In this document: positions 44,070 through 54,000 of the stretch, piece by piece
Layout: every line of letters begins with the position of its first letter
How positions within the stretch are numbered: the first letter of the stretch is position 1
Position numbers and translations under genes: made by a program
The notes under the pieces: model-generated
What the model saw: the letters and a program-made list of their open reading frames with translations, nothing else
The model's database searches: none
Told to the model about the DNA's origin: nothing
Assembly: GCF_010095445.2 (NCBI RefSeq)
Contig: NZ_WFGV02000028.1
Span: 1-64,000 of the forward strand
DNA: 64,000 bases
Reading direction: 5' to 3'
From: Pseudomonas sp. TNT3
GTDB lineage: Bacteria; Pseudomonadota; Gammaproteobacteria; Pseudomonadales; Pseudomonadaceae

Positions 44070-44564
44070 ATGTTCAAGAAACTCGCAATCGCTGCTCCTC
44101 TGGCTCTTCTGGCTTTGGGTTCGTCCGGTGCATTTGCTGCCGGTGAAGCGGCTCACTCGATCAGCATCGTTGCTCATGTGCCGACCAACGGTTTCTACGT
44201 GGTGCCGACTAACCCTGATCTGGTGAACAAGGATCAGGACATGAGCTTCCAGCCAAGCTCCGGCAAAATGGGGGAGGTCAATGGCTTCTTCGATTTGCGC
44301 AACAACAATGGCTCGGTCCACGCCAGCCTGGACACCACGCCAAAGCTGATCTCCGGCGCCAACTCCGCTGATCTGAAAGTCACCCTCAATAATGTCGAAC
44401 TGACCACTACACCAAAACCGGTTGTGGGCGAGGCTGAGTCCGATGTCAACTTCCGTGCGGCGCTGAACATTGCACTCAAAGACGCCACCATTCCTGCACC
44501 GGGCGATTACACCGGTGTTGTCGCAATGACCTTCGACGCCGTTCCTCCGGTCGTCACTCCTTGA
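44070..44564 (+). CDS. CS1-type fimbrial major subunit
   Basis: A 164-residue secreted pilin. A signal peptide (about 1-23, MFKKLAIAAPLALLALGSSGAFA) precedes a mature domain with the CS1/cable-pilus pattern: ISIVAHVPTNGFYVVPTN, LNNVELT and a terminal PGDYTGVVAMTFDAV. It lacks the disulfide of type 1 pilins, as expected for the alternate (alpha) chaperone-usher class. I choose ATG 44070. The frame is open to 44022. It is the first gene of the cluster, so it should be the most abundant subunit. A hairpin separates it from the usher gene. Confidence 0.85.
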   Translation: MFKKLAIAAPLALLALGSSGAFAAGEAAHSISIVAHVPTNGFYVVPTNPDLVNKDQDMSFQPSSGKMGEVNGFFDLRNNNGSVHASLDTTPKLISGANSADLKVTLNNVELTTTPKPVVGEAESDVNFRAALNIALKDATIPAPGDYTGVVAMTFDAVPPVVTP

Positions 44565-44614
44565 TCGAGTCCTCGATCAACAAACGCTGACTGTTCAAGT
44601 TCGCGTCACCCGAG

Positions 44615-44638
44615 GGGGCAAACAGCAGTGTTTGCTCC
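44615..44638 (+). promoter_or_regulatory. hairpin between pilin and usher genes
   Basis: GGGGCAAAC/GTTTGCTCC form a nine-pair stem (one G-U) with a six-base loop and no T run. It probably acts as a 3' stabiliser or attenuator that keeps pilin expression above usher expression. Confidence 0.5.
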
Positions 44639-44676
44639 GTCGGATTTCAATGAGTTCGTAATCAGAGAAAGAGTTC

Positions 44677-47202
44677 ATGTTCCCGATGACACCCATCGCG
44701 GCGGCGCTTGCGCTGCTGTTTTGTGCCAGCGTAGCAGCGGCTCCGGTTTCCTCTGCCGGAACGACACCGCGAAGCCTGTTGGCCCAGGCCAAAGGTCTGC
44801 CGGCGGATTTCGAAGAGCATTTCTTTGATGTCCCTCTGGCTGTTCGGGTGGAGCTCGATCAGCAGCCACTGGGGGAAGCGATGGTGGTGCTGTCTCGCGA
44901 TGATCGCATTACCTTGCTCGAATTCACCGACACCAGCGAAAACCGTTTCAGCCCCACCGAACGGGAAAAATGGGCGAGCTACCTCAAACCAGGCGTGCCA
45001 CTGGGCAACTGCACCGGCACATGTCCGGATCAGGTGCTGGCGGTGCACTACAACCTGGAAAGCTCGTTGGTCTCCATCCTCACCGAAAACGCTGAGCGCG
45101 ATGTGCAAGCCAAACGTTACTTCGATCAGCCTCTGGGCGGCAGTAGCGGTTTGATGGTGCGTAACCAGCTCAACCTCAACGGTGGCCAGGATCAGGATCT
45201 GGGCGGACGCTATGGCCTCGAAGCCAGCGCAAGCCTGGGCAACTGGAGCCAGACGTTCAACATGCAATTGGCCCGCCTCGGCGGTCCCGATGACAAGCTT
45301 TACCACGCGGTCCATGAGCTTTACACCCAGCGCGAACTGCAGGGCAGCTTCCTGCGCCTGGGCTATTTCACCCCCAATTCCGAAGGGCTGACCCGCCAAC
45401 CGCGTACGTTTGGCACCAGCCCCGACACTGCCGTCGGCGTCATGTACGGCAGCTCCGACAGCCTGGCGATCAACAGCCCGATGCCCAGCGTCTACCCGAT
45501 CTACGTCACGGCCAATCGCCAGGGCTCGGTGGAGATCTATCGCGACGGTCTGCTGATCAACACCCAGTCGGTGCCCGCCGGTTTGCAGACCCTCGACACC
45601 CGGCCACTGCCGGGCGGCATTTACGAAGTGGAAGTGCGCCTGGTCGAAGACGGCCAGATCACCTCCACCACCCAGGAGTTGGTGTACAAGCCCAACAACT
45701 GGCGCAACCTCGACGATCGCTGGCGCTACAACCTGTTCGCCGGTGAAGAAAGCAAGCTGCTGAGCAACTGGGATCAACAATCCAGCGGCAGCCCCACGGC
45801 AGGCGCCTCGGTCAACTACCTGATGCACCCGCGGGTGATTCTCGGGCTGTCGGCGCGGCAGATTCGCGAAAAACTGCAATACGGCAGTTCCATCGACTGG
45901 ACCCTGGCCAACCACCTCAGCCTGTACGCCAACGTCTATCAGACGCAGGATCATGGCACCGGCCTCGATCTGCAAAGCCTCTATAACTATGGCGCCGGCA
46001 GCATCGTGATCAGCCACAACCGCAGCTGGCTGGACACCACCAACCTCTACGAAACCCTGCCGGACGGCACGCGGATACGCCAGCGCAATGTGTTCGTCGG
46101 CGAGACCAGCAACTCATCCCTGGCGCTCAATCATCGGCTCAGCAGCAAAAGTTCGATCAATGCCCGGGTGTCCCACAGCGAAGGCAACGTTGAAGGTGTC
46201 GGTCTGGACCTGGGCTGGAACCAGCGCACCACGTTGTTCGGTAGCGATGGCAACTGGCGGCTGTCGCTGTTTGACCGGCCCGGCAGCTACAGCAGCGGCA
46301 GCGCGCGCAATCGCGGTGTCGACCTGAGCGTCAACCTGGCATTGGGCGCACCCGGCCAGCAGATCACCGGCAGCATCGGCTCGCGCACGGCGCGGGACGG
46401 CGGTCGCGACAACAACGGTTCGATCGGCTGGCGCAAGGATCTGAAAGATCACGTACTGCAAAGCGTCTCGGTCACCGCGCTCACCGACACGTATGGCGTC
46501 GGCCTGTCCAGCCTGGCGAACTTCCGCACCGACCAGATCAATGGCGATGGCTTTGTTCAGCGCTCGTCCTACAACGGCAACTTCACCGGTGGCCTGAACC
46601 TGGACAGCACCCTGGCCATCGGCGGCGAAAAAATGATGTTGACCAGCCAGTACGAGATGCGCGGCGCGGGCCTGATTGTCGATGTGGAATCGGACATCGA
46701 AGACATTGCCCTGCGCGCCGACGACTACAGCGGCGGCAGCGCGGCGTTGAGGCCGGGGCGTAACTTCATCCCGATCACCGCGTATCAGAACAGCTCGGTG
46801 AGTTTCGACTTCGAGGGCAACCACGTACCGGCGGCGACCATCGAGCCGGCACGCACCCGCTATCACCTGAACAAGGGCGGGGTGGAGTATCGCAAGATCC
46901 GTGTGATGAAAACCCTGACCGTGCTCGGCCGGCTGATCGATGCCAAAGGGCAGCCGCTCAAGGGCCATCACGTGATCAACCACGCCAGCCGGGGTGTGAC
47001 CGAAGTCGATGGTTTCTTCTCGATGGAAATGAACGCCGGCTCGCCGACCCTGGAAGTGCGCCAGGGCAATCAGTTGCTGTGTCAGTTCCGCCTCGACGCG
47101 AGCCGTCACCGCAGTGAAAACAATGTGCTGATGATCGGTGATCTGCGCTGCACACCGGACACCTTGGCGGACGTCACGTTTACCGAACAGAAGGCGGGTT
47201 GA
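44677..47202 (+). CDS. CS1-type outer-membrane usher (TcfC/CooC/CblC-like)
   Basis: An 841-residue usher that secretes and orders pilus subunits. A signal peptide ends near residue 22 (SVAAAPV). The N-terminal region (about 30-120) has a LGNCTGTCPDQ disulfide loop. The barrel (about 150-680) is interrupted by the TcfC-like E-set plug (SPMPSVYPIYVTANRQGSVEIYRDG, RPLPGGIYEVEVRLVEDG). The C-terminal domain (KGGVEYRKIRVMKTLTVLGRLIDAKGQPLKGHHVIN) matches the CS1 usher end. It is shorter than FimD-type ushers, as is usual in this class. It is followed by a tip adhesin gene 4 bp away. Confidence 0.88.
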   Translation: MFPMTPIAAALALLFCASVAAAPVSSAGTTPRSLLAQAKGLPADFEEHFFDVPLAVRVELDQQPLGEAMVVLSRDDRITLLEFTDTSENRFSPTEREKWASYLKPGVPLGNCTGTCPDQVLAVHYNLESSLVSILTENAERDVQAKRYFDQPLGGSSGLMVRNQLNLNGGQDQDLGGRYGLEASASLGNWSQTFNMQLARLGGPDDKLYHAVHELYTQRELQGSFLRLGYFTPNSEGLTRQPRTFGTSPDTAVGVMYGSSDSLAINSPMPSVYPIYVTANRQGSVEIYRDGLLINTQSVPAGLQTLDTRPLPGGIYEVEVRLVEDGQITSTTQELVYKPNNWRNLDDRWRYNLFAGEESKLLSNWDQQSSGSPTAGASVNYLMHPRVILGLSARQIREKLQYGSSIDWTLANHLSLYANVYQTQDHGTGLDLQSLYNYGAGSIVISHNRSWLDTTNLYETLPDGTRIRQRNVFVGETSNSSLALNHRLSSKSSINARVSHSEGNVEGVGLDLGWNQRTTLFGSDGNWRLSLFDRPGSYSSGSARNRGVDLSVNLALGAPGQQITGSIGSRTARDGGRDNNGSIGWRKDLKDHVLQSVSVTALTDTYGVGLSSLANFRTDQINGDGFVQRSSYNGNFTGGLNLDSTLAIGGEKMMLTSQYEMRGAGLIVDVESDIEDIALRADDYSGGSAALRPGRNFIPITAYQNSSVSFDFEGNHVPAATIEPARTRYHLNKGGVEYRKIRVMKTLTVLGRLIDAKGQPLKGHHVINHASRGVTEVDGFFSMEMNAGSPTLEVRQGNQLLCQFRLDASRHRSENNVLMIGDLRCTPDTLADVTFTEQKAG

Positions 47203-47206
47203 TCCT

Positions 47207-48421
47207 ATGAAAAAATCCACGTGCTGCCTGGGGTTGTTGATGGCATTGAGCGTGCCTTCGGCGGAGGCGGCGACTCGGGAGATCAGGGCGTTGTTTCAGC
47301 CCGATCCTTCGCAACCGAACAAAAATGAATTTCTCAACAAAACACCGAACAGTGGGTATTGCGCGATCTATCCAAGCCAGTGTGCCGACAACAACATGTT
47401 CAGTATCCAACTGCCGGTTCGGTTCGACTCCAGTCGCTCGATCGCGACCGGCGAAAGCATCGGACTGAAAATGCCGGCCAACTGGCGATGGTTGACCGTC
47501 ACCAATGCTGAAACGCAACAAACAGAGACCGTTGCAGTGCGCATCACCGGTGCTGGCTCCCAGTTTGTTCTGAGCGATTCGGCCGCCAACCTGGTCGGGG
47601 TAACGGACCCACTGGAAGGCCATCGAAAGCTATGGACCACCAGCAGTTGGGTCAACACGCGGCCACCTTGTCAGTACAGCGGCGTGGGGGCATATGGCGA
47701 CAATTTCTATCGATTTTTCTGGAAAACACCTGTGGAGGCATTCTGTGAGAAGGTGGCTGCCTACCCCATTCCCTCCATCTACTTTGACACCCTCGACATC
47801 GCCTATGAGTTACGCACGCCCAACCCCTTGGGCATGTCGAGCGGGCTTTATACCGGTGCCATTTCCTACACCGTGGGCCCCGGCGCCGATATCGATCTGG
47901 GATCGCTGATGATTCCAAACGACGGCAGCCTGACCCTGGACTTCGTCCTCGACGTACAGCACACCCTGAAAGTCGATCTGCCACCGGGCGGCAACAAGGT
48001 GGCGCTGGAACCCGAGGGCGGTTGGCAGCGCTGGATCGATGGCGGTCGCAAGCCCACCAGGATCTACCGCGACCAACTGTTTTACCTGTCGGCGTCGTCG
48101 CGCTTCAAAGTCATGATGCTGTGCGACTCGACCGGTGGCACTGCCTGCAAGCTGGGCAGCCCCCAAGGCAATGTCACCGAGGTGGAAACATTCCTCACGC
48201 TGCCCGATGGCATTACTGGAGTCGACGGGGGGCCAGTCAAGCAGCAACCGTTGCGGTACAACACTTGGGCCGGCCCCTTTCAACCCGGGTTCTATCTGGA
48301 TCGCAAGGCCGGCTCGCTACGGTTCGAGATGACCCGAGCTGCCATCGACTTCCTGTTGCGCCCCGGCTTCACCGACACGCTTAGCGGCAATATCACCATT
48401 ATCTGGGACTCGGACGTATGA
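47207..48421 (+). CDS. CS1-type tip adhesin (CblD/CooD-like), copy 1
   Basis: A 404-residue exported minor subunit. The signal peptide is MKKSTCCLGLLMALSVPSAEA. The mature protein starts ATREIRALFQPDPSQPNKNEF, as in CblD/CooD proteins. It has four conserved Cys pairs and ends in the donor-strand-like SGNITIIWDSDV. CblD-like proteins sit at the fibre tip and bind receptors. It begins four bases after the usher stop and overlaps the next frame by an ATGA. A paralogue lies at 49809-51011. Confidence 0.85.
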   Translation: MKKSTCCLGLLMALSVPSAEAATREIRALFQPDPSQPNKNEFLNKTPNSGYCAIYPSQCADNNMFSIQLPVRFDSSRSIATGESIGLKMPANWRWLTVTNAETQQTETVAVRITGAGSQFVLSDSAANLVGVTDPLEGHRKLWTTSSWVNTRPPCQYSGVGAYGDNFYRFFWKTPVEAFCEKVAAYPIPSIYFDTLDIAYELRTPNPLGMSSGLYTGAISYTVGPGADIDLGSLMIPNDGSLTLDFVLDVQHTLKVDLPPGGNKVALEPEGGWQRWIDGGRKPTRIYRDQLFYLSASSRFKVMMLCDSTGGTACKLGSPQGNVTEVETFLTLPDGITGVDGGPVKQQPLRYNTWAGPFQPGFYLDRKAGSLRFEMTRAAIDFLLRPGFTDTLSGNITIIWDSDV

Positions 48422-48465
48422 CCGTTGCGGTCAGTTCTTTCACATTTTTCACAGGATTGAAAACC

Positions 48466-49209
48466 ATGAACCGAGTGTGTTTGCTGGGGTTGCTCAGCGT
48501 GTTTTGCATGCCGGCAAACGCCGGGCCGCAGATCAATGTCGGCACCGTGTATGACTATCTGGATGCGGATAAAAGTACCTACCTGAAACGGGTATTCAAC
48601 AGCGGCGACAGCACCGCTTTCGTCAAGGTCAACGTGCTGGAAATCGTCTACGACGCCGACGGCACGCCCAAGGAGGTCCCGGTCGAGACCGCCACCGACG
48701 GCGCCTCGCGCAATGGCGTGATGGCAAGCCCCGCGCGGCTGATCGTCCCGGCCCAGGGCATGCAGGGCACGCGCCTGTTGTACATGGGCGAGCGGGACCG
48801 CGAACGCTACTTCCGTGTGCGGTTCGTGCCGGTGGTGCCGGAGAAGGAAGACGAGTTCCTGGTCAGTAGCGAAGAGCGCGAGGACTACAAAAAGAACCTG
48901 TCGGCGGGGGTCAACGTCATGACCGGGTTCGGCACCGTGTTCTTCGTTCGGCCCAAGGACGCACGGTTCGAGAGCGTCATCAATGAAACCGACAATCGTT
49001 ACGAGTTGCGCAATAACGGCAATACCGTGGTGATTGTCGATGAATTCAAAAGCTGTTCATTGAGCAATGAAAGCGACTGTGGCGCCACCACCAAACACCA
49101 CGTCATGGCCGGCAAGGTCTTTGGCTTCGATAAGGAAAAGGGGCGCGAGTACCGGTTCAAACTGATCGAAGGCGACCGCAAAAACGACCTGAAGATTGTC
49201 AGTCGCTAG
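48466..49209 (+). CDS. periplasmic fimbrial chaperone (CblB/CooB-like)
   Basis: A 247-residue periplasmic chaperone of the alternate class. The signal peptide is MNRVCLLGLLSVFCMPANA. The first Ig-like domain (about 20-140) contains ARLIVPAQGMQGTRLLYMGERDRERYFRVRFVPV, including the basic pair that anchors subunit C-termini. The second domain ends RFKLIEGDRKNDLKIVSR. I prefer ATG 48466, which gives the signal peptide. ATG 48418 overlaps the preceding stop codon (ATGA) and would add a non-signal extension. Confidence 0.83.
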   Translation: MNRVCLLGLLSVFCMPANAGPQINVGTVYDYLDADKSTYLKRVFNSGDSTAFVKVNVLEIVYDADGTPKEVPVETATDGASRNGVMASPARLIVPAQGMQGTRLLYMGERDRERYFRVRFVPVVPEKEDEFLVSSEEREDYKKNLSAGVNVMTGFGTVFFVRPKDARFESVINETDNRYELRNNGNTVVIVDEFKSCSLSNESDCGATTKHHVMAGKVFGFDKEKGREYRFKLIEGDRKNDLKIVSR

Positions 49210-49242
49210 ACCGGCTATTCATTGACGCAACGGGTAACGAAC

Positions 49243-49743
49243 ATGATCAAGCAATGCGCCGCCGTCGTGATGACGGCAATGACGGTACTGACGGGCTCGT
49301 TGACATGGGCGGCCCGGGAAGAGCACACCTTCGAGGTGTCCCTGACCATCCCGAGCCGTTCGTTTTACCTGATCCCGGCTGAAGCCGACTGGATACACCG
49401 GCCACAGCGACTGCACTGGGACCATCCGACCTCGACCCTGAGCAGTGTGCGCAAGAACTTCGATGTGCGCCATGACACCAGCGCGATTGAAGCCCGCCTG
49501 GAGGCCACACCCTACCTGTCCAACGGCAGGCCGAGCGACGACATCGCGTTGCGGGTCAGTTTCAACGGTGTGGAGTTGAGCCCTGATATTGCCCCCCGGC
49601 AAGTCGTGTCGGCGGCCGACGCGGCCGCGGGCATCCGGGTGCCACTGGAAATCGAGCCGGTAAAGCCGGTCGGGGGCTATCGGCCAGGGGACTACAGCGG
49701 CAACGTCCTGTTGTTGTTCAGTGCCAGGGCGCCGGGGGAGTAG
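49243..49743 (+). CDS. CS1-type fimbrial minor subunit
   Basis: A 166-residue exported pilin-like protein. The signal peptide ends near AWA (about 24). The mature part EHTFEVSLTIPSRSFYLIPAEADW aligns in pattern with the major pilin start (HSISIVAHVPTNGFYVVPTN), and the end GGYRPGDYSGNVLLLFSA matches the pilin C-terminal strand. It may act as an adaptor or terminator subunit. I start at ATG 49243. The upstream TTG at 49222 is less likely. It is fifth in the operon. Confidence 0.8.
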   Translation: MIKQCAAVVMTAMTVLTGSLTWAAREEHTFEVSLTIPSRSFYLIPAEADWIHRPQRLHWDHPTSTLSSVRKNFDVRHDTSAIEARLEATPYLSNGRPSDDIALRVSFNGVELSPDIAPRQVVSAADAAAGIRVPLEIEPVKPVGGYRPGDYSGNVLLLFSARAPGE

Positions 49744-49808
49744 TCAAAACAGGCATTAGTGTCGAGCTGCATAGGTGACAGCGATAAAAAACAGAGAGCG
49801 TATGAACC

Positions 49809-51011
49809 ATGAATCTGGCAAAAAAAGTAAAGGGCCTGTGCGCACTGATACTGACAGGTTTTATGACTTCGGCCAGTGCTGCGAATGTAGAGATCACGGC
49901 ACTGTTCCAGCCGGACCCGACGAATCCGATGCACAACGAATTTGTCAATAAAACACCCCAGGGTGGGTACTGCGGCGACCACCCGGATTATTGCGAAAAC
50001 GGTGTTTTCAGTCTCGCCTTGCCGATTCGTTTCAAAGCTATCGCTGGCATTCAGGCGCTGCATGACGAACGTCAAGGCCCGATGTTTCGGGTGCCGTCCT
50101 CTTGGAGGGATGTCAGAGTCATTCATGACGAAACCGGAGAAGAAGAGACGGTAAGAATGCGCGTGAATGGTATCGGTGCCGCCTACGCAATCAATAAGGG
50201 TCTCCCGGAGAGTGTTTGGCGACTAAGTTGGGTCTATGCTCCGCCTCCCTGTCAATATGGCGGTGTGGGGTATGGCAACCACCTCTATTTTGCTTTCTTC
50301 TGGCGAGTTCCGGTTGATGCGGGTGTCTGCTCCAAACAAGCACAAACATCGATTGATCAATCCTATGATTTTGCTTACCGAGACATGGGGTTCTCTTATC
50401 AGCTCGTTACGCCCAATCCCCTCAAGATGTCATCGGGTACTTACCGCGGTGTATTGAATTACAGCATAGGTCCAGGCCGGGATTTCGACATGGGCGATGT
50501 CATGGTGCCTGACGACGATTTGATCTCCATCGACTTCACTTTGTATGTCCAGCACACAATGAAAGTTGAAATTCCCCCCGGAGGCAGCAAAGTTATCCTG
50601 GAACCGCAAGGTGGATGGCAGACCTGGCTTGGCCATGGGCGCAAGCCTGTGCGTCTTTACCGCGATCAAACATTCAATATTTCTGCTTCGTCCAGGTTTA
50701 CGATGAAGCTCGAATGTGGAATTGATTATGAGCAGGGTTGCGGCATAAGTAACTCAAATGGCCGGTATGGGGCGATTGTGGATGTCAGCGTCAGTCTGCC
50801 TAATGGATTGACCGACGACAGCGGGCAACCGGTCAGGCGGATGCCATTGAGTCGCTCTGTCAGCCCGGTGTTCCAGCCCGGCGTCTACGTGGATCGCAAG
50901 CCGGGGACGCTGCATTTCGAGATTGACGAGCGTTTCACCGATTGGTTGATCAGTGCCCGACAGCAGCACTATAAAGGCGATATCACTGTGATATGGGATT
51001 CGGAAGTGTGA
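49809..51011 (+). CDS. CS1-type tip adhesin (CblD/CooD-like), copy 2
   Basis: A 400-residue paralogue of the protein at 47207-48421. It has the same architecture: a signal peptide MNLAKKVKGLCALILTGFMTSASA, ITALFQPDPTNPMHNEFVNKTP, APPPCQYGGVGYGN, VQHTMKVEIPPGGSKVILEPQGGWQ and an end KGDITVIWDSEV. The two differ over much of the receptor-facing middle. Base composition is more AT-rich than copy 1, suggesting separate acquisition or faster evolution. It is last in the cluster, 65 bp after the minor subunit. It may give an alternative tip. Confidence 0.84.
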   Translation: MNLAKKVKGLCALILTGFMTSASAANVEITALFQPDPTNPMHNEFVNKTPQGGYCGDHPDYCENGVFSLALPIRFKAIAGIQALHDERQGPMFRVPSSWRDVRVIHDETGEEETVRMRVNGIGAAYAINKGLPESVWRLSWVYAPPPCQYGGVGYGNHLYFAFFWRVPVDAGVCSKQAQTSIDQSYDFAYRDMGFSYQLVTPNPLKMSSGTYRGVLNYSIGPGRDFDMGDVMVPDDDLISIDFTLYVQHTMKVEIPPGGSKVILEPQGGWQTWLGHGRKPVRLYRDQTFNISASSRFTMKLECGIDYEQGCGISNSNGRYGAIVDVSVSLPNGLTDDSGQPVRRMPLSRSVSPVFQPGVYVDRKPGTLHFEIDERFTDWLISARQQHYKGDITVIWDSEV

Positions 51012-51094
51012 TCGCTTAGGGCCGGAATCGGGGTGTGGTACCGGTCAGCCAGCCCATGCAAGGGCTGGCTGATCGTGTGCTGAGCCAGCCGAGG

Positions 51095-54000
51095 TCAGAG
51101 CCCGGCTCTGGCCAACGCTTCACGGGTCAATGTTCTAGCGAGCTGGTTTCGTTCGTTGGTCAATGGCAACACCAACTGGTTATAGAACTCGTCGGTCATT
51201 TCCTCTTCGGTGAAAACTTCGTTGTGCGCGACATTCAGTTGATTGGCCAAGTCCTCCAGAGTTTTTTGACGCACGGCCAATTGTGCCGGGTCCGATTCAT
51301 TCACCCAGGCGTTTTGCGCTTCCCGCAAGTCTTCGACCTGACCCAGTCGTAAATCGAAAGAACGTTTGTTTGCCTCGATTTCGGCCGGGTGAGTGCTTTT
51401 CAGATAGTTCTCCCAGAACGGATTTTCGAAGGAGTCAATCATTGCGTTGACCAATCCATCGCCTGCTTCATCGGCGATGATTTTCCTGTAGGCCGCATCA
51501 ATCATGTCCGGGGTTACCCGCGAGGTATCCCGGTACAACATGCGGTCAGATTGCCAAGGTAAATCCAGCCGCTTGGCCAGCCCTGTTTCGAATGCCAGGT
51601 GAACTTCCACTTCATCGGGTGCGTGGTAATCCGGTACGGGCGGAACACGTTGGCTCATGTCGCGCTGAGTGAGAATCTCCTTTCTGGCAATGTCGCCAAC
51701 CTTTTCCAGACGCGCAGCGCTTTTGGCCAGTTTGACCAGACGGTTTTCGAGTTCCAGCACCGATGTCGACTCTGTGCGCGCCGCGGACACCAGCACTTTC
51801 AGTCCCATGCTGTTGAACAGCTGTGACCCAGCGTCCCCGCAGGTGTCGGGTTGTCTGGCCTGCTCGAACAGTTCTACGCGCAGGTCGGAATCCAGCGCGG
51901 CGGCATCGACCATCTGCCATACGCGCTTCGTCAATTGTGGGCGCGAGTCACTGTTCCGATAATCTTTGCTTTCTCTTTGCTTCCTGATGACTCTGAAAAA
52001 ATCGGCAGCGCCAGGTTCAGACGCCAGATCGTGCCACGATTCATCCCGGAAAGTGCCGACGCCCGCCGAGGTGCTGTAAGGCGTTGCGTCGTCGGAGATC
52101 ATTCTCCAGTTCCTGATTTCATCGGTCGCCGCTTGCTCATAAACCTGGCGAGCGGCCATGCCGACGGACTCTCGGTAAGTTTCCAGACGAAGTCGGTCGA
52201 CATCGGAGAGCTTTCTCGTGTCGAGGCGCGCACGTGCCACTATCAGGGCATGGTCCGAGCCAGGCACTACGTCAGGGACGGTGGTGATCGGGCTGCTACG
52301 CAGATCGAGAGAAAAACCCCGTGGGCGGGACTTTCTGAACACGCCGTCCATGAACAGGCGTTCCGGCCACGTTTCGAGCCCGGTTGTTCTCAGGCTCAGC
52401 ACCCGCAATCCAGGCATGCGCCCGACATCCAGCGGATGCAGCAATGGGTTGCCATCCAGTCTCAACGTCTTCAGGCGAGTAAGACCTCCCAGTTGCCTGG
52501 CGGAGTCAGGCGTCAGGCGGATTCTGTTGTTGGACAAACGCAAGGTTTCGAGCAGATGCATCCTGCCGATAGCGGGTGGCAGGGCGGTCAGATCGCTGTA
52601 CCGGGCGCTCAAGTGACGGACTTGGGGGAGGTCGCTCAGCAGGCCCCTGGCGTCGGCGGAAAAACGCGCGTTGTCGAGGTTGAGGATCGTCACCTGGTCC
52701 AGGTATTTTTTGATGTTTGGCAGCTCTTTCAGATCGGTCCACCACCGATCAAGCTGGGGCCCCATCAGGTCGGATGACAAGTCCAGCGTGTAGCCGGCTT
52801 CGGGGTGAATGTTACGTTCACCGAATGCCTGGCTTTTGCGTTCGAAGCATTCAATAAGTCGTTCTTGAATGAAGCTGCCGCCTTTGAACCTGAAGTTATT
52901 CCAATCGCTGTTGGCGTCGAGTACGTCTGAGGTATCCACATTGGGATGATAGTTGTAACTCCAGTCGCGTAATGTTGTGTGTAACTCCTGAAGTTCATCC
53001 CTGAGCCGGTCAATCGCCTGATCGGGATCACCCTTGGCCCTTAAGGCCTCCACGAACGCGTGCGCTTGCTCTTCGCTCATACCGGAATACAGATTCATGA
53101 CTCTTTCTTGCGGCGTTGCCGGCCTTCTGGAGAGCGACGGCCCACGCACCAGATTGACGGTTTCAATGGCGGCCACGGTACGAATCGGCGGCTCTGCCAG
53201 CAACGTCCGGCGCTGGGCAGGCGGCGCAGACTTTTCCATGATCCAGACTTTGAGCGAATGGCCGTGACCTCGCGGGTAGCCCAGGGCTGCACGTCTGTCG
53301 TCAGGCAAGGCGCGCAGGATCGCTTCGTAGAAATCGCCGGCTTCGTGCAATGGCTGATTGTCCCCGTCGAGCACCGTGTATTGGCCCTGTTCATCCCTGA
53401 TCAGCCGGCGAACCGTTGCGGCGTCATCCGGGCCGACGCTACAGCGCAGTGTGCCGTCATCGGTACCGTCCCTGACTTCGATGCGCAGGTCGCTGAACGT
53501 GTCGGTGTTGAGTCTGAGGGTGTTGAGTGCAAGCCGTTCGGTGTCCGGTATCGTCTGTTCCGGGCGATAAAAACCGTCGTAGGCTCTCGCGGTTCCGGCT
53601 TCGAAGTTCATTTCCCGTGCCTGGGTTTTCACGCGTAACGGCAAGCGATTTTCCTCGGCCATAATGGTGCGCTCGTCGGCCGTGGCGTCCGCCAGCACGG
53701 TTTGCGCGACGGTGAGCGGGATGTCCGGGAAGGATTGCCTCAGCAACAGGACCTCTGCCTTGCTTGTTGCCTCTGCTGCCTGGTACAGACGTTTTGATGT
53801 TTCAGCTGCACGGCCGTCGACGGCTTTGACCTCGTCATAAGCAATGAAGCGCTTGATCGTGTCAGCCAGAATCGGCGGAGGCGGCGCACTATCGACATGC
53901 AGTTGGCGCAGCGCATTGGTTGACGTGCCGCTGCTGATGCGGATCTGCTCAAGCTCCACAGGTGAGAAGCGATCCACGCGGTGGCCAAGCCGGCGCATCA

